This document shows, piece by piece, positions 1 through 8,229 of a DNA stretch of 36,601 nucleotides; within the stretch, counting starts at the first letter, position 1; each line of letters starts with the position of its first letter. A program made the translations under genes and the position numbers. The notes beneath the pieces were generated by a model. It did no database searches. It was not told the origin of the DNA and worked only from the letters and a program-made list of their open reading frames with translations. The DNA comes from Desulfocapsa sp. (GTDB taxonomy: Bacteria; Desulfobacterota; Desulfobulbia; Desulfobulbales; Desulfocapsaceae): the NCBI GenBank assembly GCA_022712895.1, contig JAFLJS010000068.1, forward strand, positions 1-36,601, given 5' to 3'.

Positions 1-217
1 CTCCAGCCAGATCACCAACACGGTACTTCCGCTGTTTCCACTTGACCTGCTCCCTTTCAACACACTCTGCAAGCCCAGAACACAGCTCAGGGCTGATAAC
101 CACAATCTGCGGTTTGCAAGGCATCAGCGCTTCGACCTTACGCTTTGCCACGACTCCACCACCTACAACAAGACAGAGTTGATTGCGGATATCAAGATTG
201 ACGGGATAGAGTGCCAT
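1..217 (-). CDS. Siroheme synthase N-terminal (precorrin-2 dehydrogenase / ferrochelatase) domain protein, partial
   Basis: This is the first 72 codons of a gene that runs off the left edge. It starts at the ATG read on the minus strand at 217-215. The translation begins MALYPVNLDIRNQLCLVVGG and continues GVVAKRKVEAL, which is the N-terminal NAD-binding fold of the Met8p/CysG-N family: a beta strand, a glycine-rich VVGGGxVA turn and the following helix. Members oxidise precorrin-2 and insert iron to make siroheme, the cofactor of dissimilatory and assimilatory sulfite reductases. That fits the dsrC gene and the CobA-HemD fusion, which makes precorrin-2, elsewhere in the window. It lies 11 bases downstream of the methyltransferase gene on the same strand, so the two may be co-transcribed. 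The ferrochelatase part cannot be seen. Confidence 0.85.
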   Translation of the reverse strand, partial: MALYPVNLDIRNQLCLVVGGGVVAKRKVEALMPCKPQIVVISPELCSGLAECVEREQVKWKQRKYRVGDLAG

Positions 218-228
218 AAACGTAGAGC

Positions 229-921
229 TTACTGTTTTCTTTGTAGACGATTGATGATAATGGCAATTTCCTGCCCATCCTTTTGTATCACCTGTTTTTT
301 ACCGGCGATATTATAGTGCTCTTTAGCTTGTTCCATAAAAAGTGGCAGACACTTTCTCCTGGCATCATGGGCCAGGAAAATGGAACCGCCAGGTTTAAGA
401 TATTTTTCAAACACATTCAGCAGTGGCTCAAAAAATTCTTCCCTGAACAGTACTTCAGCAGCAACCAGATAATCGAAAGGTCGTAAGTCAGGTGGGTTCA
501 GCCAATCCAGATGGATGCAGTCGACGTTTTCAAGTCCGGAAGCCGCAACACTTACCTTCTCAAAATCCATTATGATATCTTCATAATCGGAAAGAGTCAC
601 ATCAAAGCCACAGGCAGCAGCGGTGATACCGGGAGCTCCAAGGCCTGCACCAATCTCAAGCATGGTTTTGCCAGCAGGGTCAGGCAGTGTAGCCAAGGCC
701 TGAGATAAAATCATAGCGGATTCCCAAAGCTTCACCCAAAAAGGAAATTCCGTTACATCAGCGAAAGGATCCTTGCCATCAAGGAACTCTTCGATATCAG
801 CAACTTTCAGCAGACGAATGGTCCGGTCATGGACAGTAAGCTTGTCAAAAGTCAGTTTGTACTGTGTACGGATACGATTATAAATATCTCGTTCCGCTTC
901 GGGTAGTGTTCGTATATCCAT
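229..921 (-). CDS. SAM-dependent methyltransferase, METTL16/ETFB-lysine-methyltransferase-like
   Basis: This 230-residue protein has a class I methyltransferase fold. The FPFWVKLWESA segment (about residues 59-69) matches the PYWxxLWPxA motif typical of the Methyltransf_16 group (nicotinamide N-methyltransferase-like and METTL20-like enzymes). It is followed by the SAM-binding LEIGAGLGAPG loop (residues 88-98) and an acidic LSDYED motif that would hold the ribose. A later AAEVLF segment sits where family members have a (D/E)xxF-type motif. The family methylates lysines on proteins such as the electron-transfer flavoprotein beta subunit, but the substrate here cannot be read from sequence. The ATG at 921 gives a normal N-terminus. 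No transmembrane segments are seen, so it should be cytoplasmic. Confidence 0.75.
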   Translation of the reverse strand: MDIRTLPEAERDIYNRIRTQYKLTFDKLTVHDRTIRLLKVADIEEFLDGKDPFADVTEFPFWVKLWESAMILSQALATLPDPAGKTMLEIGAGLGAPGITAAACGFDVTLSDYEDIIMDFEKVSVAASGLENVDCIHLDWLNPPDLRPFDYLVAAEVLFREEFFEPLLNVFEKYLKPGGSIFLAHDARRKCLPLFMEQAKEHYNIAGKKQVIQKDGQEIAIIINRLQRKQ

Positions 922-1010
922 GGACGGGTCCAGCTAAATAGAATAAAAAACTACTTTGCTAAGTGAAGGTGTTTTATACACGTGATAAACCCGTATAAAC
1001 CCATATTTTA

Positions 1011-1137
1011 GATGGTTAAGTAAAAAATTTCATATCCGAGGCGCAAATATTTCCTATCATTTCGGCGTACTAAGGTACGTCATAATCATAGGAAATGTAC
1101 AGCAACGAAAGAGATGAAGAGTTTTTACGACGCCATC
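1011..1137. repeat. Structured interspersed repeat, copy 1
   Basis: A 127-base element bounded by GATGG (1011-1015) and CCATC (1133-1137). It contains a left block (CATATCCGAGGCGCAAATAT, 1031-1050), a hairpin whose arms pair from ATTTCCTAT (1049-1057) to ATAGGAAAT (1088-1096), an apical GGCGTAC TAAG GTACGTC hairpin (1064-1081), and a right block (CAGCAACGAA then GAGATG, 1100-1116). Blocks, apex and ends recur at 16878-17025 with a different but still complementary stem. It lies between the methyltransferase and uppP genes, both on the minus strand. Function unknown. Confidence 0.8.
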
Positions 1138-1146
1138 GCACTTAAC

Positions 1147-1956
1147 CTAACCAACAAAAAACGTGTAGAGCAAACCAGAGGAAGCAAGTAACAGACAATA
1201 ATAGCCAAAATACTGCAATTTATTCTTCCGTATTACAGCAAGCAGCAAAATAATCGCAAAATACCCGCTGATAGCTGAAGCCACTGTACCGGCTGCAATC
1301 AACTGTAAACTAGCAGCCCCCGGAGGATTATCCAACAGATCACCGAACTGCAACACTGCGGCACCCAGGATTGCTGGGATCGACATAATAAATGAAAACC
1401 TGGCAACAGTTTCCCGATTTACCCCAAGGAGCATTCCTGTGAAAATCGTTGAACCGGATCTCGAAAGACCGGGAAGAATAGCCATGGCCTGGGCACACCC
1501 AATAAGCAGTGCACGAGGACAATTGAGCTCCACTTTTCGTTCACTAATAAAAGGGGTCGCAACCATAATGAGCCCGGTCACAAAAAGCATACAATAGACA
1601 AGCAGAATATTCGTGAATATCCCTGCGATGGAATCTTTAAAAAAGAGCCCGACCACCACTGCCGGCAGAGTGGCCACAATTACATATATATCCCAATAAA
1701 AAAAACGGGTTAACTCCTTATCTGCCCGTCTTTGTAGCACTGCCAAAGGTGCAATAAGCATGGCGGATAACTCTTGCCGGAACACAATACAAACAGAGAG
1801 CAACGTACCCAGGTGTAAAAAGATATCAAAGGCCAGACCCTGCTCCTGAAAATGGAGGAGTTCAGAGCCAAGCACTAAATGCCCGGAACTTGATATGGGA
1901 AGAAATTCCGTTAATCCCTGGACTAAGCCAAGTACTATTGCTTTGAGTAATTCCAA
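1147..1956 (-). CDS. uppP: Undecaprenyl-diphosphatase UppP (BacA family)
   Basis: This 269-residue polytopic membrane protein dephosphorylates undecaprenyl pyrophosphate, recycling the lipid carrier for peptidoglycan, O-antigen and other surface polymers. The N-terminus carries the family motif GLVQGLTEFLPISSSGHL (about residues 10-27), with the catalytic glutamate and serine-rich loop. The second conserved motif PGLSRSGST is near residues 161-169. Alternating hydrophobic segments run the whole length, with about eight membrane spans, and the length is normal for the family. The gene stands alone on the minus strand between repeat copy 1 and a small secreted protein gene that has its own terminator, so it is probably transcribed separately. 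Confidence 0.95.
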   Translation of the reverse strand: MELLKAIVLGLVQGLTEFLPISSSGHLVLGSELLHFQEQGLAFDIFLHLGTLLSVCIVFRQELSAMLIAPLAVLQRRADKELTRFFYWDIYVIVATLPAVVVGLFFKDSIAGIFTNILLVYCMLFVTGLIMVATPFISERKVELNCPRALLIGCAQAMAILPGLSRSGSTIFTGMLLGVNRETVARFSFIMSIPAILGAAVLQFGDLLDNPPGAASLQLIAAGTVASAISGYFAIILLLAVIRKNKLQYFGYYCLLLASSGLLYTFFVG

Positions 1957-2110
1957 TGAATGGCCGATCCTTTTATGACTGGTCTCTTAAAAAATGTACC
2001 CATCATGAAGAGTGCCAAAGACAATGGCTTCTTTTGCCCTGCCTTCGCCTCTACTATGTATTGCACGCTCAGTATAAGCATTGTAAAATCAGCAAACAAC
2101 TAAACGCAAA

Positions 2111-2146
2111 AAAGGCCAATTGATATCAGATATCAATTGGCCTTCA
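2111..2146 (-). terminator. Intrinsic terminator of the small secreted protein gene
   Basis: Perfect 16-base inverted arms (2112-2127 and 2129-2144) surround a single-base loop. Read on the minus strand, the arm ends in a run of T. It lies about 30 bases after the stop of the gene at 2177-2380, so it terminates that transcript before uppP. Confidence 0.85.
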
Positions 2147-2176
2147 CAAGCTAACTAAAAAACAAAACTATGTCAA

Positions 2177-2380
2177 TTAGCAACCTTCGATCGCAGCAGC
2201 CTTTTTCTTGGCTCCTTTAACTTTAACGGCATCACCTGCTTTAAACTTAGCGCTTTTGCAGGTCATGGTTACTTTGTCGCCGTCTACAGAATCAACGGTG
2301 CATTTTGTGGTTGCGGCAACAGCAACACTGCTTGCTGCGAAAGCGAGGGATAATACTACAGCTACGATAGCTTTTTTCAT
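2177..2380 (-). CDS. Small secreted cysteine-containing protein
   Basis: A 67-residue protein with a clear Sec signal peptide: MKK, a hydrophobic stretch to about residue 20 and an AVA-type cleavage site, giving a mature protein of roughly 45 residues. The mature part has three cysteines (TKCTVDS, MTCKSA and the terminal EGC), several lysines and a pattern of short beta strands (VDGDKVTMTC, GDAVKVKGA). This resembles small periplasmic proteins common in Desulfobacterota and Geobacter-type genomes, whose function I do not know. A good ribosome binding site (GGAGAA) precedes the ATG and a strong terminator follows, which suggests it is well expressed as a single-gene unit. Cysteine plus lysine content would allow metal or redox binding, but that is only a guess. 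Confidence 0.75.
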   Translation of the reverse strand: MKKAIVAVVLSLAFAASSVAVAATTKCTVDSVDGDKVTMTCKSAKFKAGDAVKVKGAKKKAAAIEGC

Positions 2381-2507
2381 TGTTCTTCTCCAAGAATAAA
2401 GTTAATTAATGTTCCAGCAAATACCAGAACGATGCACATCAATTTCAAGTGGCTAATATAGAGTGGAACCTGATACTTGTCAACCCCTATCGGCAGAACA
2501 ATGAATC

Positions 2508-3011
2508 CTAATTCATTATCCGTTTGATATCATTCTCGAGTATCATATGGGGTACATAACCGGGATATTTTTTAACAACAAGCCCCTTACTGTTAATCAA
2601 AAAAGATGTCGGAATTCCAACAACACCACCAAAATCTCTAGCGGTTGCACCGTTGGCCAGCAGCACCGGATAATTGATGGATCGCTTCTCAACCAGCTTC
2701 TTGACAACACTCGCCCCACCCTGATCAACGGATAGAGCCACCACAGAAAAGCCTTTTTCCTCGTATTCGTTCTGCAAACTGATCAGATCAGGTATTTCCT
2801 GCATACATGGTGGACACCATGTAGCAAAAAACGTTACCAGCAGAGTTTTCCCATCAAAAACATTACTGTCCACCGTATCTCCTGTCACCACATCAGGAAG
2901 CGAAAAAGAGGGCATACTTTTACTGGCAAAGGCTCCATGAACAGGCAATAAGATAAATAAAGCAGCTGCCAACAGCAGTACCATGCTTCCGCGGGGAATA
3001 AATTGTTTCAT
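2508..3011 (-). CDS. TlpA/ResA-type periplasmic thioredoxin
   Basis: This 167-residue protein has an N-terminal signal or anchor segment (residues 8-30) and a single thioredoxin-fold domain. The redox motif WCPPC is at residues 65-69 and the cis-proline loop GIPTSF at about 132-137. The AhpC/TSA-like start (PSFSLPDVVTGD) and the insert with ALSVDQGG place it in the TlpA/ResA group. These are thiol-disulfide reductants that act outside the cytoplasmic membrane, for example in cytochrome c maturation. It is a monocistronic minus-strand gene, divergent from the SurA-like gene. Whether it serves c-type cytochrome assembly, expected to matter in a sulfate reducer, cannot be shown from this window. 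Confidence 0.9.
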   Translation of the reverse strand: MKQFIPRGSMVLLLAAALFILLPVHGAFASKSMPSFSLPDVVTGDTVDSNVFDGKTLLVTFFATWCPPCMQEIPDLISLQNEYEEKGFSVVALSVDQGGASVVKKLVEKRSINYPVLLANGATARDFGGVVGIPTSFLINSKGLVVKKYPGYVPHMILENDIKRIMN

Positions 3012-3318
3012 AGGTAAACCTTTTTGTTAAGAGGAATTAAAAAAAACCACGCTACTATCTATATATTCACCGTTAAAACTATTTCATTTGCATGGAATGT
3101 CAACCCGCAAAGCACTTCCAGTCAGGCCAATCTCCCGCTACACGTGACCTTACCTCCTGTTAAGACAAGATAAATTTTCGCACAATGTGTCAAACCATTT
3201 CCCGCAAAAAAAAAATGTGGAAATGCTGTTCAGAAAGTCATTTTATGGTAAAGTGCTCTGAACTCTAAATCACGCTGCCTTACGCTGCTATTTACCACTG
3301 AATCCAGAAGACCTCATC
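3012..3318. other. Divergent intergenic region, TlpA / SurA
   Basis: A 307-base gap between two divergent genes. It is AT-rich and must hold both promoters, but I see no match good enough to place either. There is a run of ten A near 3211-3220 and a spaced TTCAGA / TCTGAA pair near 3233-3262. No RNA gene or repeat copy is recognised. Confidence 0.5.
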
Positions 3319-4332
3319 ATGAATAAACGTTTTGCACATTTCTTAATCCTCCCGGCCATAATACTTCTTATAACCACGCTAAATGCTCAATGCCTTGCTG
3401 CACAGCTGGTTGATCGTGTAGTTGCGATTGTAAATGATGACGTCATCACGATGTCTGAAGTGAATGAGGCAGGGAAAGGCTACTTCAGGAAAATCACCGA
3501 CAACGCACCTCCCAGCCAACTTGAAGACGCCCTGCGCAGAGCCAGGTCAGAAGTACTCAACACTCTGATAGATAAACGATTGATTGCCCTTGAAGCGGCA
3601 AAGCAAGGGGTCACAATATCTGAAGGTGAAGTACAGGCAGCAGCAGAGCGAATGATGGCCAGTAACAATATGACCAGAGAGATGCTTGATGCCCAGCTTG
3701 GACAGATGGGTATGAGCTATGACAGCTACCTGGACACCTTGCGCAACCAGATTCTGCAATCCAAGCTGGTCAATTATGAAATCCGATCACGATTAATCAT
3801 CACCGACGATATGATTCTTGACTACTACGATGCCAACTATACCAAGCATATCAGTAGTGGCGGATATTATCTTATGCAAATGGGTTTTGTCTGGGGTCAA
3901 AAAACGGGGGACACGGACTCATCCCCTGTACAATATGCAGATAAAATGGATGCAAAAAAACGTGCCGAACGAGTACGCAAACTACTGGTCAACGGACAGG
4001 ACTTCAGGATGCTTGCTGAAAAGTTTTCCGACCTTCCTTCTGCAGTTGACGGTGGAGATCTCGGTGTCTTTCAAAAAAACGAAATGGCTGACTATATGAA
4101 GGCTGCGGTACTCCCCCTGAGCCCCGGCGAAGTGAGTGAGATTGTCGAAACTCCTTCCGGTTATCAATTTTTCAAATTACTCTCCAGCCAGGACGGGCAA
4201 ATTGTAGTACAAGCGTCTTTTGCATCTGTAAAAGATGTCATCAGAGAAAAACTCTACGACCAGCAACTCAAAGAACAATTTGACAAATGGGTTTCCAGAA
4301 TTAAAACAGATGCATATATTAAAAGGCTGTAG
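3319..4332 (+). CDS. SurA-like periplasmic peptidyl-prolyl cis-trans isomerase / chaperone
   Basis: A 337-residue exported protein. Residues 1-28 are a signal peptide (hydrophobic core, cleavage near CLAAQ). The SurA N-terminal signature LVDRVVAIVNDDVITMSEV follows directly. A helical chaperone region runs to about residue 180. The C-terminal part contains a parvulin-type domain, seen in FRMLAEKFSDLPSAVDGGDLG and the later LSPGEVSEIVETPSGYQFFKL. Proteins of this type escort outer-membrane beta-barrel precursors across the periplasm. It has one rotamase domain where E. coli SurA has two, which is common outside the Gammaproteobacteria. The stop is nine bases before the RodZ-like gene, implying co-transcription. 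Confidence 0.9.
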   Translation: MNKRFAHFLILPAIILLITTLNAQCLAAQLVDRVVAIVNDDVITMSEVNEAGKGYFRKITDNAPPSQLEDALRRARSEVLNTLIDKRLIALEAAKQGVTISEGEVQAAAERMMASNNMTREMLDAQLGQMGMSYDSYLDTLRNQILQSKLVNYEIRSRLIITDDMILDYYDANYTKHISSGGYYLMQMGFVWGQKTGDTDSSPVQYADKMDAKKRAERVRKLLVNGQDFRMLAEKFSDLPSAVDGGDLGVFQKNEMADYMKAAVLPLSPGEVSEIVETPSGYQFFKLLSSQDGQIVVQASFASVKDVIREKLYDQQLKEQFDKWVSRIKTDAYIKRL

Positions 4333-4341
4333 GTAACGAAA

Positions 4342-5235
4342 ATGTCAGAAAAAGTAGCAGAACAAGAGCCACAAACACTGGGTGAGTTCCTCAAAGCAAG
4401 CCGTGAAACTAGCAATTTATCCCTGGGTGATGCCCACAACTCAACCAAGATACCTCTGAAGATTCTAGAAGCCATGGAACAAAACGACTTCAGCGGCATG
4501 CCAGCCGAAGCGTTCTGTCGTGGTTTTTATGTGATGTATGCAAAATTTCTAAAACTTGATTCTGAGGTAATACTGAGTAGATACCTGGATACCAGAGGCC
4601 TCCCTCCGGTCACAAAAATGCAATCTACTCCACCTGTTCGGAAAAGTGGGCAATTCAGTAACTACGCAGAGCCATCTTCTATTACCCCATTAATGAGCTC
4701 CATCTTCGCACTGTTTATTTTGCTGGCTGTTATGGTTGGCGGATTTTGGTATTTTAACTGGAACCCCTTGGATTACCTCGACAGTAAACTTGACACGATA
4801 CAGACTGAAGGGCAGCAAGAAGAGGCCATGAGCACCTTCGTCACTCAACCAGCAATTCCTGTCACTGAAGCCGAAACTCTGGAGCCGGTTGCTGGGGCAA
4901 TAGTGGCCGATGAGACATCAATTAAAGAGGGCGACGAGATCAGTGAAACAGGAGGTGAAGTGCTTGTTGAGGATATTACAACACCAATACCCTACTACCT
5001 TGAAATTTATTTTCGCAACAACGGAACACTCACAGTAACGCTGGACAAAGGTTTCTTTATCGACAAGGAGTTTCAGAATGGCCAGACATTGCAATGGGAA
5101 GCTCAAGAGTCTATCGTGCTCGACATGCCAGAATTAATTGACGCCACCATCCGCATGAATGGTATAGAAATACCTCTTCCCGTTGTTGAAAATGGCCGCC
5201 GCCTCTTGTCTCTACCAGAGGATCTTCTTAACTAA
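4342..5235 (+). CDS. RodZ-like helix-turn-helix membrane protein
   Basis: A 297-residue protein with the RodZ layout. A cytoplasmic HTH_25 domain (about residues 11-80; LGEFLKASRETSNLSLGDA) is followed by a linker and one transmembrane helix (about 118-138). An acidic, low-complexity stretch comes next, then a C-terminal beta-rich domain of the DUF4115 type (about 215-295; PYYLEIYFRNNGTLTVTLDK). In model bacteria RodZ links MreB filaments to the cell wall machinery and supports rod shape. The gene follows the SurA-like gene by nine bases and precedes recO by 26, forming a plus-strand run. The HTH in this family binds MreB rather than DNA, so a regulator reading would be misleading. Confidence 0.85.
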   Translation: MSEKVAEQEPQTLGEFLKASRETSNLSLGDAHNSTKIPLKILEAMEQNDFSGMPAEAFCRGFYVMYAKFLKLDSEVILSRYLDTRGLPPVTKMQSTPPVRKSGQFSNYAEPSSITPLMSSIFALFILLAVMVGGFWYFNWNPLDYLDSKLDTIQTEGQQEEAMSTFVTQPAIPVTEAETLEPVAGAIVADETSIKEGDEISETGGEVLVEDITTPIPYYLEIYFRNNGTLTVTLDKGFFIDKEFQNGQTLQWEAQESIVLDMPELIDATIRMNGIEIPLPVVENGRRLLSLPEDLLN

Positions 5236-5261
5236 TCCCAGGCTCACTTTCGAGACTTACC

Positions 5262-6038
5262 GTGGCCGTACAAATACCTGAGCAAGGGTCAAAACAGCAG
5301 ATAGAATCTGCCGCCATAGTCCTCGATTACAGAGACCATGGTGAATCAGACAAGATCGTCACATTCTTCTGCCAGGAGTTTGGCCGTTTAACGGGTATTG
5401 CCAAAGGAGCCAAACGCAGTAAAAAACGTTTTGTCAACAAACTGGAAATCTTCAGTTCCCTGCGTATCCAACACACCCTTCCCCAGAATGGTCGCTTGGC
5501 GTTTATTGCAGAAGCTGAACTGCTTGACGGCTTCCTGACCCTCCGAACTGATTTCTCCTGTTATACGGCAGCAAATGTTGTCCGTGAAATTGTTCTGCTC
5601 GCAACCAAAGACCTGGAAGGAGATGAAGATCTCTACCCTTTACTCCAATGGGTATTACACAATTTGAATTGCTGTAAGGACCCAAGCCCTATCTTAATCT
5701 TTTTTCTCATTCGTTTTTTCGCAATCATCGGCTACACCCCCAACCTTACGAGCTGTGCCGACTGCGGGTATCAGCTCGTACAACATGAGATATTCAGCTT
5801 CCACGTGCAGAGTGGTGGCATACTTTGCGATCGGTGTAATAAAGAAAAAAGATCCAGTCGGATACGACTCTCCTGCGGGACGTTACGCTCTTTGGATATG
5901 GCACTCAGACAACCACTGAATCGGCTACAGCGCCTGCAGCTCACAGAACAGAGCAGAAGAGAAGCGCTTTCATTTTTTCATTTATATGCCAAACAACTGT
6001 TCCAACGAGAGATCGTTTCTTGGCAATTTTTAACTTAG
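5262..6038 (+). CDS. recO: DNA repair protein RecO
   Basis: A 258-residue protein that should load RecA onto gaps by displacing SSB, together with RecR. The N-terminal OB fold is recognisable from AAIVLDYRDHGESDKIVTFF and the following RLTGIAKGAKRSKKRF. The helical C-terminal half includes a four-cysteine zinc finger (CADCGYQ then GGILCDRC, about residues 166-193), a frequent RecO feature. The start used is GTG at 5262. It gives about 15 residues before the conserved core and has no clear ribosome binding site, so the true start could lie slightly downstream. It is the last gene of the plus-strand run and converges on the biotin ligase gene. Confidence 0.9.
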   Translation: MAVQIPEQGSKQQIESAAIVLDYRDHGESDKIVTFFCQEFGRLTGIAKGAKRSKKRFVNKLEIFSSLRIQHTLPQNGRLAFIAEAELLDGFLTLRTDFSCYTAANVVREIVLLATKDLEGDEDLYPLLQWVLHNLNCCKDPSPILIFFLIRFFAIIGYTPNLTSCADCGYQLVQHEIFSFHVQSGGILCDRCNKEKRSSRIRLSCGTLRSLDMALRQPLNRLQRLQLTEQSRREALSFFHLYAKQLFQREIVSWQFLT

Positions 6039-6080
6039 ACTTATAAAACACAGAAATCAGTATTCTGAAACCAACTGTTC

Positions 6081-7004
6081 TCAGTAGCGTATTTCACCAC
6101 TATGTTCAATGCTCACACCACCATCATCATGGGCTAGAACTAAGCCGCCATCACGGGTAATACCTGTCACCACCGCTTCATACTGCGGGTTCTGCACCAC
6201 GTCATACCCAAAGCTCACCCTTTGACCAACCGTATCAGACAACTCCAGCCATCGCGTAAGAATCGGATGCTCATCGCTGTATTCACCTCTGCCTCCACGA
6301 TCCAGCCATTGCACTTCTTCATAAAACAGCAGCCCAATATACCAGCGTATTTTCGCAAAAAAAGACAACGCAAAAGAACAGAGGTCAACTTCCTCCCCAA
6401 GAACCTTAGAAAGGGAAGTAGCACTTTCCTGTAATTCTTCTGGAAAGTTATTGTTATTCACATTCAAGCCAAAACCAAGCAGATGATAGTGTTCGTGGTA
6501 CACCGGGCTGACAAAACCTTCCACAAGAAACCCAGCCTGTTTTTTTCTATTTACCAGAACATCATTGACCCAGCGAATGGTGGCATCCGTCACCCCAGTC
6601 TGCTGCAAAGCCTCACAGCAGGCAATGCCCGGAATAAGAGGCAGAATATTTCTAAAAGTGGGAAGAAAAGTATCGGCAAGAAGAAGACATCCCCAAAGTC
6701 CGCCCAAAGGAGCATACCAGGAACGTTGAAACCGGCCTTTACAGGAATCGAGTTTTGAGGCAAGAATCAAACTGCCACTGGCTACAGACTGGCCATTATG
6801 TTCACAACTGGCAATATGGGATCTCGCCTGATCCATTGCCCGACCAAGGGATGGGTAGATACGAATTTCGGAACCGACAAAAGCTCCATAGCGAGCGATA
6901 GCTTCAGCCTTTTGCTGCCCGTGCTCCTGCTCCCGAACAGGGAATTCAACAGAAGTTACATAATCATGAAAAACAGCAGGTGTAAGCTGAGGAAGGTTAT
7001 CCAT
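6081..7004 (-). CDS. birA: Biotin-protein ligase (BirA family, no DNA-binding domain)
   Basis: A 307-residue protein of the biotin/lipoate ligase fold that would attach biotin through biotinyl-AMP to a carrier lysine. The adenylate-binding loop appears as KGRFQRSWYAPLGGLWG, a divergent GRGRxxRxW motif. The KWPND motif is present as RWVNDVLVNRKKQAGFLVEG, with arginine and valine replacing the usual lysine and proline. A C-terminal SH3-like domain covers roughly the last 60 residues. No N-terminal winged helix is present, so it should lack the repressor function of E. coli BirA. It lies 29 bases downstream of the biotin-carrier-like gene, its likely substrate. The substitutions make exact specificity uncertain. 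Confidence 0.8.
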   Translation of the reverse strand: MDNLPQLTPAVFHDYVTSVEFPVREQEHGQQKAEAIARYGAFVGSEIRIYPSLGRAMDQARSHIASCEHNGQSVASGSLILASKLDSCKGRFQRSWYAPLGGLWGCLLLADTFLPTFRNILPLIPGIACCEALQQTGVTDATIRWVNDVLVNRKKQAGFLVEGFVSPVYHEHYHLLGFGLNVNNNNFPEELQESATSLSKVLGEEVDLCSFALSFFAKIRWYIGLLFYEEVQWLDRGGRGEYSDEHPILTRWLELSDTVGQRVSFGYDVVQNPQYEAVVTGITRDGGLVLAHDDGGVSIEHSGEIRY

Positions 7005-7033
7005 TTAGAAAAGAAAATGTTTTCGAAATTCCA

Positions 7034-7690
7034 TCATTTTTTTTTGTCCCAGTCTGCCTTTACCCTGGTAATAATTTTCTGGATTAGAGGCAACTTCTCG
7101 GTAGGACAAACTCCAATAAGAGGAGCCCCCTGCCCCACCGACACACCAGACTGAAAATAAATAGAATGAATCACGCCAGGTTCTCCACTGTAGTACACTG
7201 GAGTATCCCTTTTCATAAGAGACATAATAATAATTTCGTCTCCGGGTTTCACTGAAATTTCACGTGTGCCTTTCTTGTCAATTCTTGACTGTATATCCAG
7301 GGAAAAAAAATATTTGGCACGCTCAGGAGCAGGAAATATAATCAGCACTTCCTGTAAAATACGCTCAATGATCTCTTTTTTCTTCAGCGGGTGACGAATG
7401 GTCAGCAGCTTCTCACCAGCTTCCACAAAACGCCCTTCAAGCCCACTACACACTTCGGAAACAACACCATTGGTGGTAGCGGTAATCTTTTTCGGGTTAC
7501 GTTCCCTGGTTATTTCAAAGAGGGCAGTTCCGAGGATATGTTTCCACTCTCCGCTGACAGCCTCAACTTCACGGCCCTCCTCTACAAGGAACCGTACCGT
7601 ACCGGTATGCTCGGCAACGATATCCACATATTCGAATGGGTCAGAATGATACTTTCCCAGAATTTCGTCAAAATCTATTTCGTCAGACAT
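7034..7690 (-). CDS. Biotin carrier-like protein with two barrel-sandwich domains
   Basis: A 218-residue soluble protein with two biotinyl/lipoyl-like halves. The C-terminal one (about residues 140-195) has the expected spacing: VKPGDEI, then IMSLMKRDT, then GEPGVIHSIYFQSGVSVGQG. K160 sits where the biotinylated lysine lies, in MK-R-D instead of the usual MK-M. The N-terminal half (about 22-100) repeats the pattern without a recognisable acceptor site (TNGVVSEVCSGLEGRFVEAGEKLL). The next gene is a biotin ligase, supporting a carboxylase or transcarboxylase role. The usual acetyl-CoA carboxylase partner AccC is not nearby. Which carboxylase it serves, or whether K160 is really modified, cannot be decided from sequence. 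Confidence 0.7.
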   Translation of the reverse strand: MSDEIDFDEILGKYHSDPFEYVDIVAEHTGTVRFLVEEGREVEAVSGEWKHILGTALFEITRERNPKKITATTNGVVSEVCSGLEGRFVEAGEKLLTIRHPLKKKEIIERILQEVLIIFPAPERAKYFFSLDIQSRIDKKGTREISVKPGDEIIIMSLMKRDTPVYYSGEPGVIHSIYFQSGVSVGQGAPLIGVCPTEKLPLIQKIITRVKADWDKKK

Positions 7691-7731
7691 ATTATATCAA
7701 CTTTGAGGCCCGTGACCTATTTGTTGTGCTA

Positions 7732-8229
7732 TCAGTGTTTACCGCTATCCCCTGAAACTTTTGCAGAGCCACGATGTACGGTGACAAGAGGAGCCTTAGC
7801 TATCTCAAGATCAACAATCTGGCACTTGGAACGCACAGCGGAATCGCTGATAAATCTGTTATCGCTAAAAGTGAACATCCCATGTCCCTGGGCTTTCACC
7901 GTGTCAAATACAATCCACTTATCTCTTCCTTGTTCTTTGCCTGCAGCATCAAAAAGGGTACAGAGAACGGATATGTTTTTTATATCATGTCCACCCCGGT
8001 TTTCAATAGCAAATGCAGCATCAACCTTATGTCCTGTCGTTTGCAACATCACAGCAGAGCGTACCAACTCCACGGAATGCAACAATTCCGCAGTCGAATC
8101 AGACACTTTCACTTCTGGCAACAATAAGCCTTCGACACCGGAAGATGCACTGATTTTTGTAACAGCAAAAGCAACAAGGCAGACCAGCACCGCACCAAAA
8201 CCAACATTTCCCCAAAATTTTCCGTTCAT
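7732..8229 (-). CDS. Membrane-anchored protein with an extracytoplasmic beta domain
   Basis: A 165-residue protein that I cannot assign to a family with certainty. Residues 7-27 form a single membrane anchor (GAVLVCLVAFAVTKI). The rest has the strand pattern of an immunoglobulin-like FxLYD-type domain: VDAAFAIENRGGHDIKNISVLCTLFDAAGKEQG followed by GMFTFSDNRFISDS, where family members carry a turn and an aromatic strand. It is first in a minus-strand run with the biotin carrier-like protein (41 bases later) and biotin ligase. It faces cmoA across a divergent promoter region. No catalytic residues are evident. A role in sensing or scaffolding at the membrane would be speculation. Confidence 0.55.
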   Translation of the reverse strand: MNGKFWGNVGFGAVLVCLVAFAVTKISASSGVEGLLLPEVKVSDSTAELLHSVELVRSAVMLQTTGHKVDAAFAIENRGGHDIKNISVLCTLFDAAGKEQGRDKWIVFDTVKAQGHGMFTFSDNRFISDSAVRSKCQIVDLEIAKAPLVTVHRGSAKVSGDSGKH

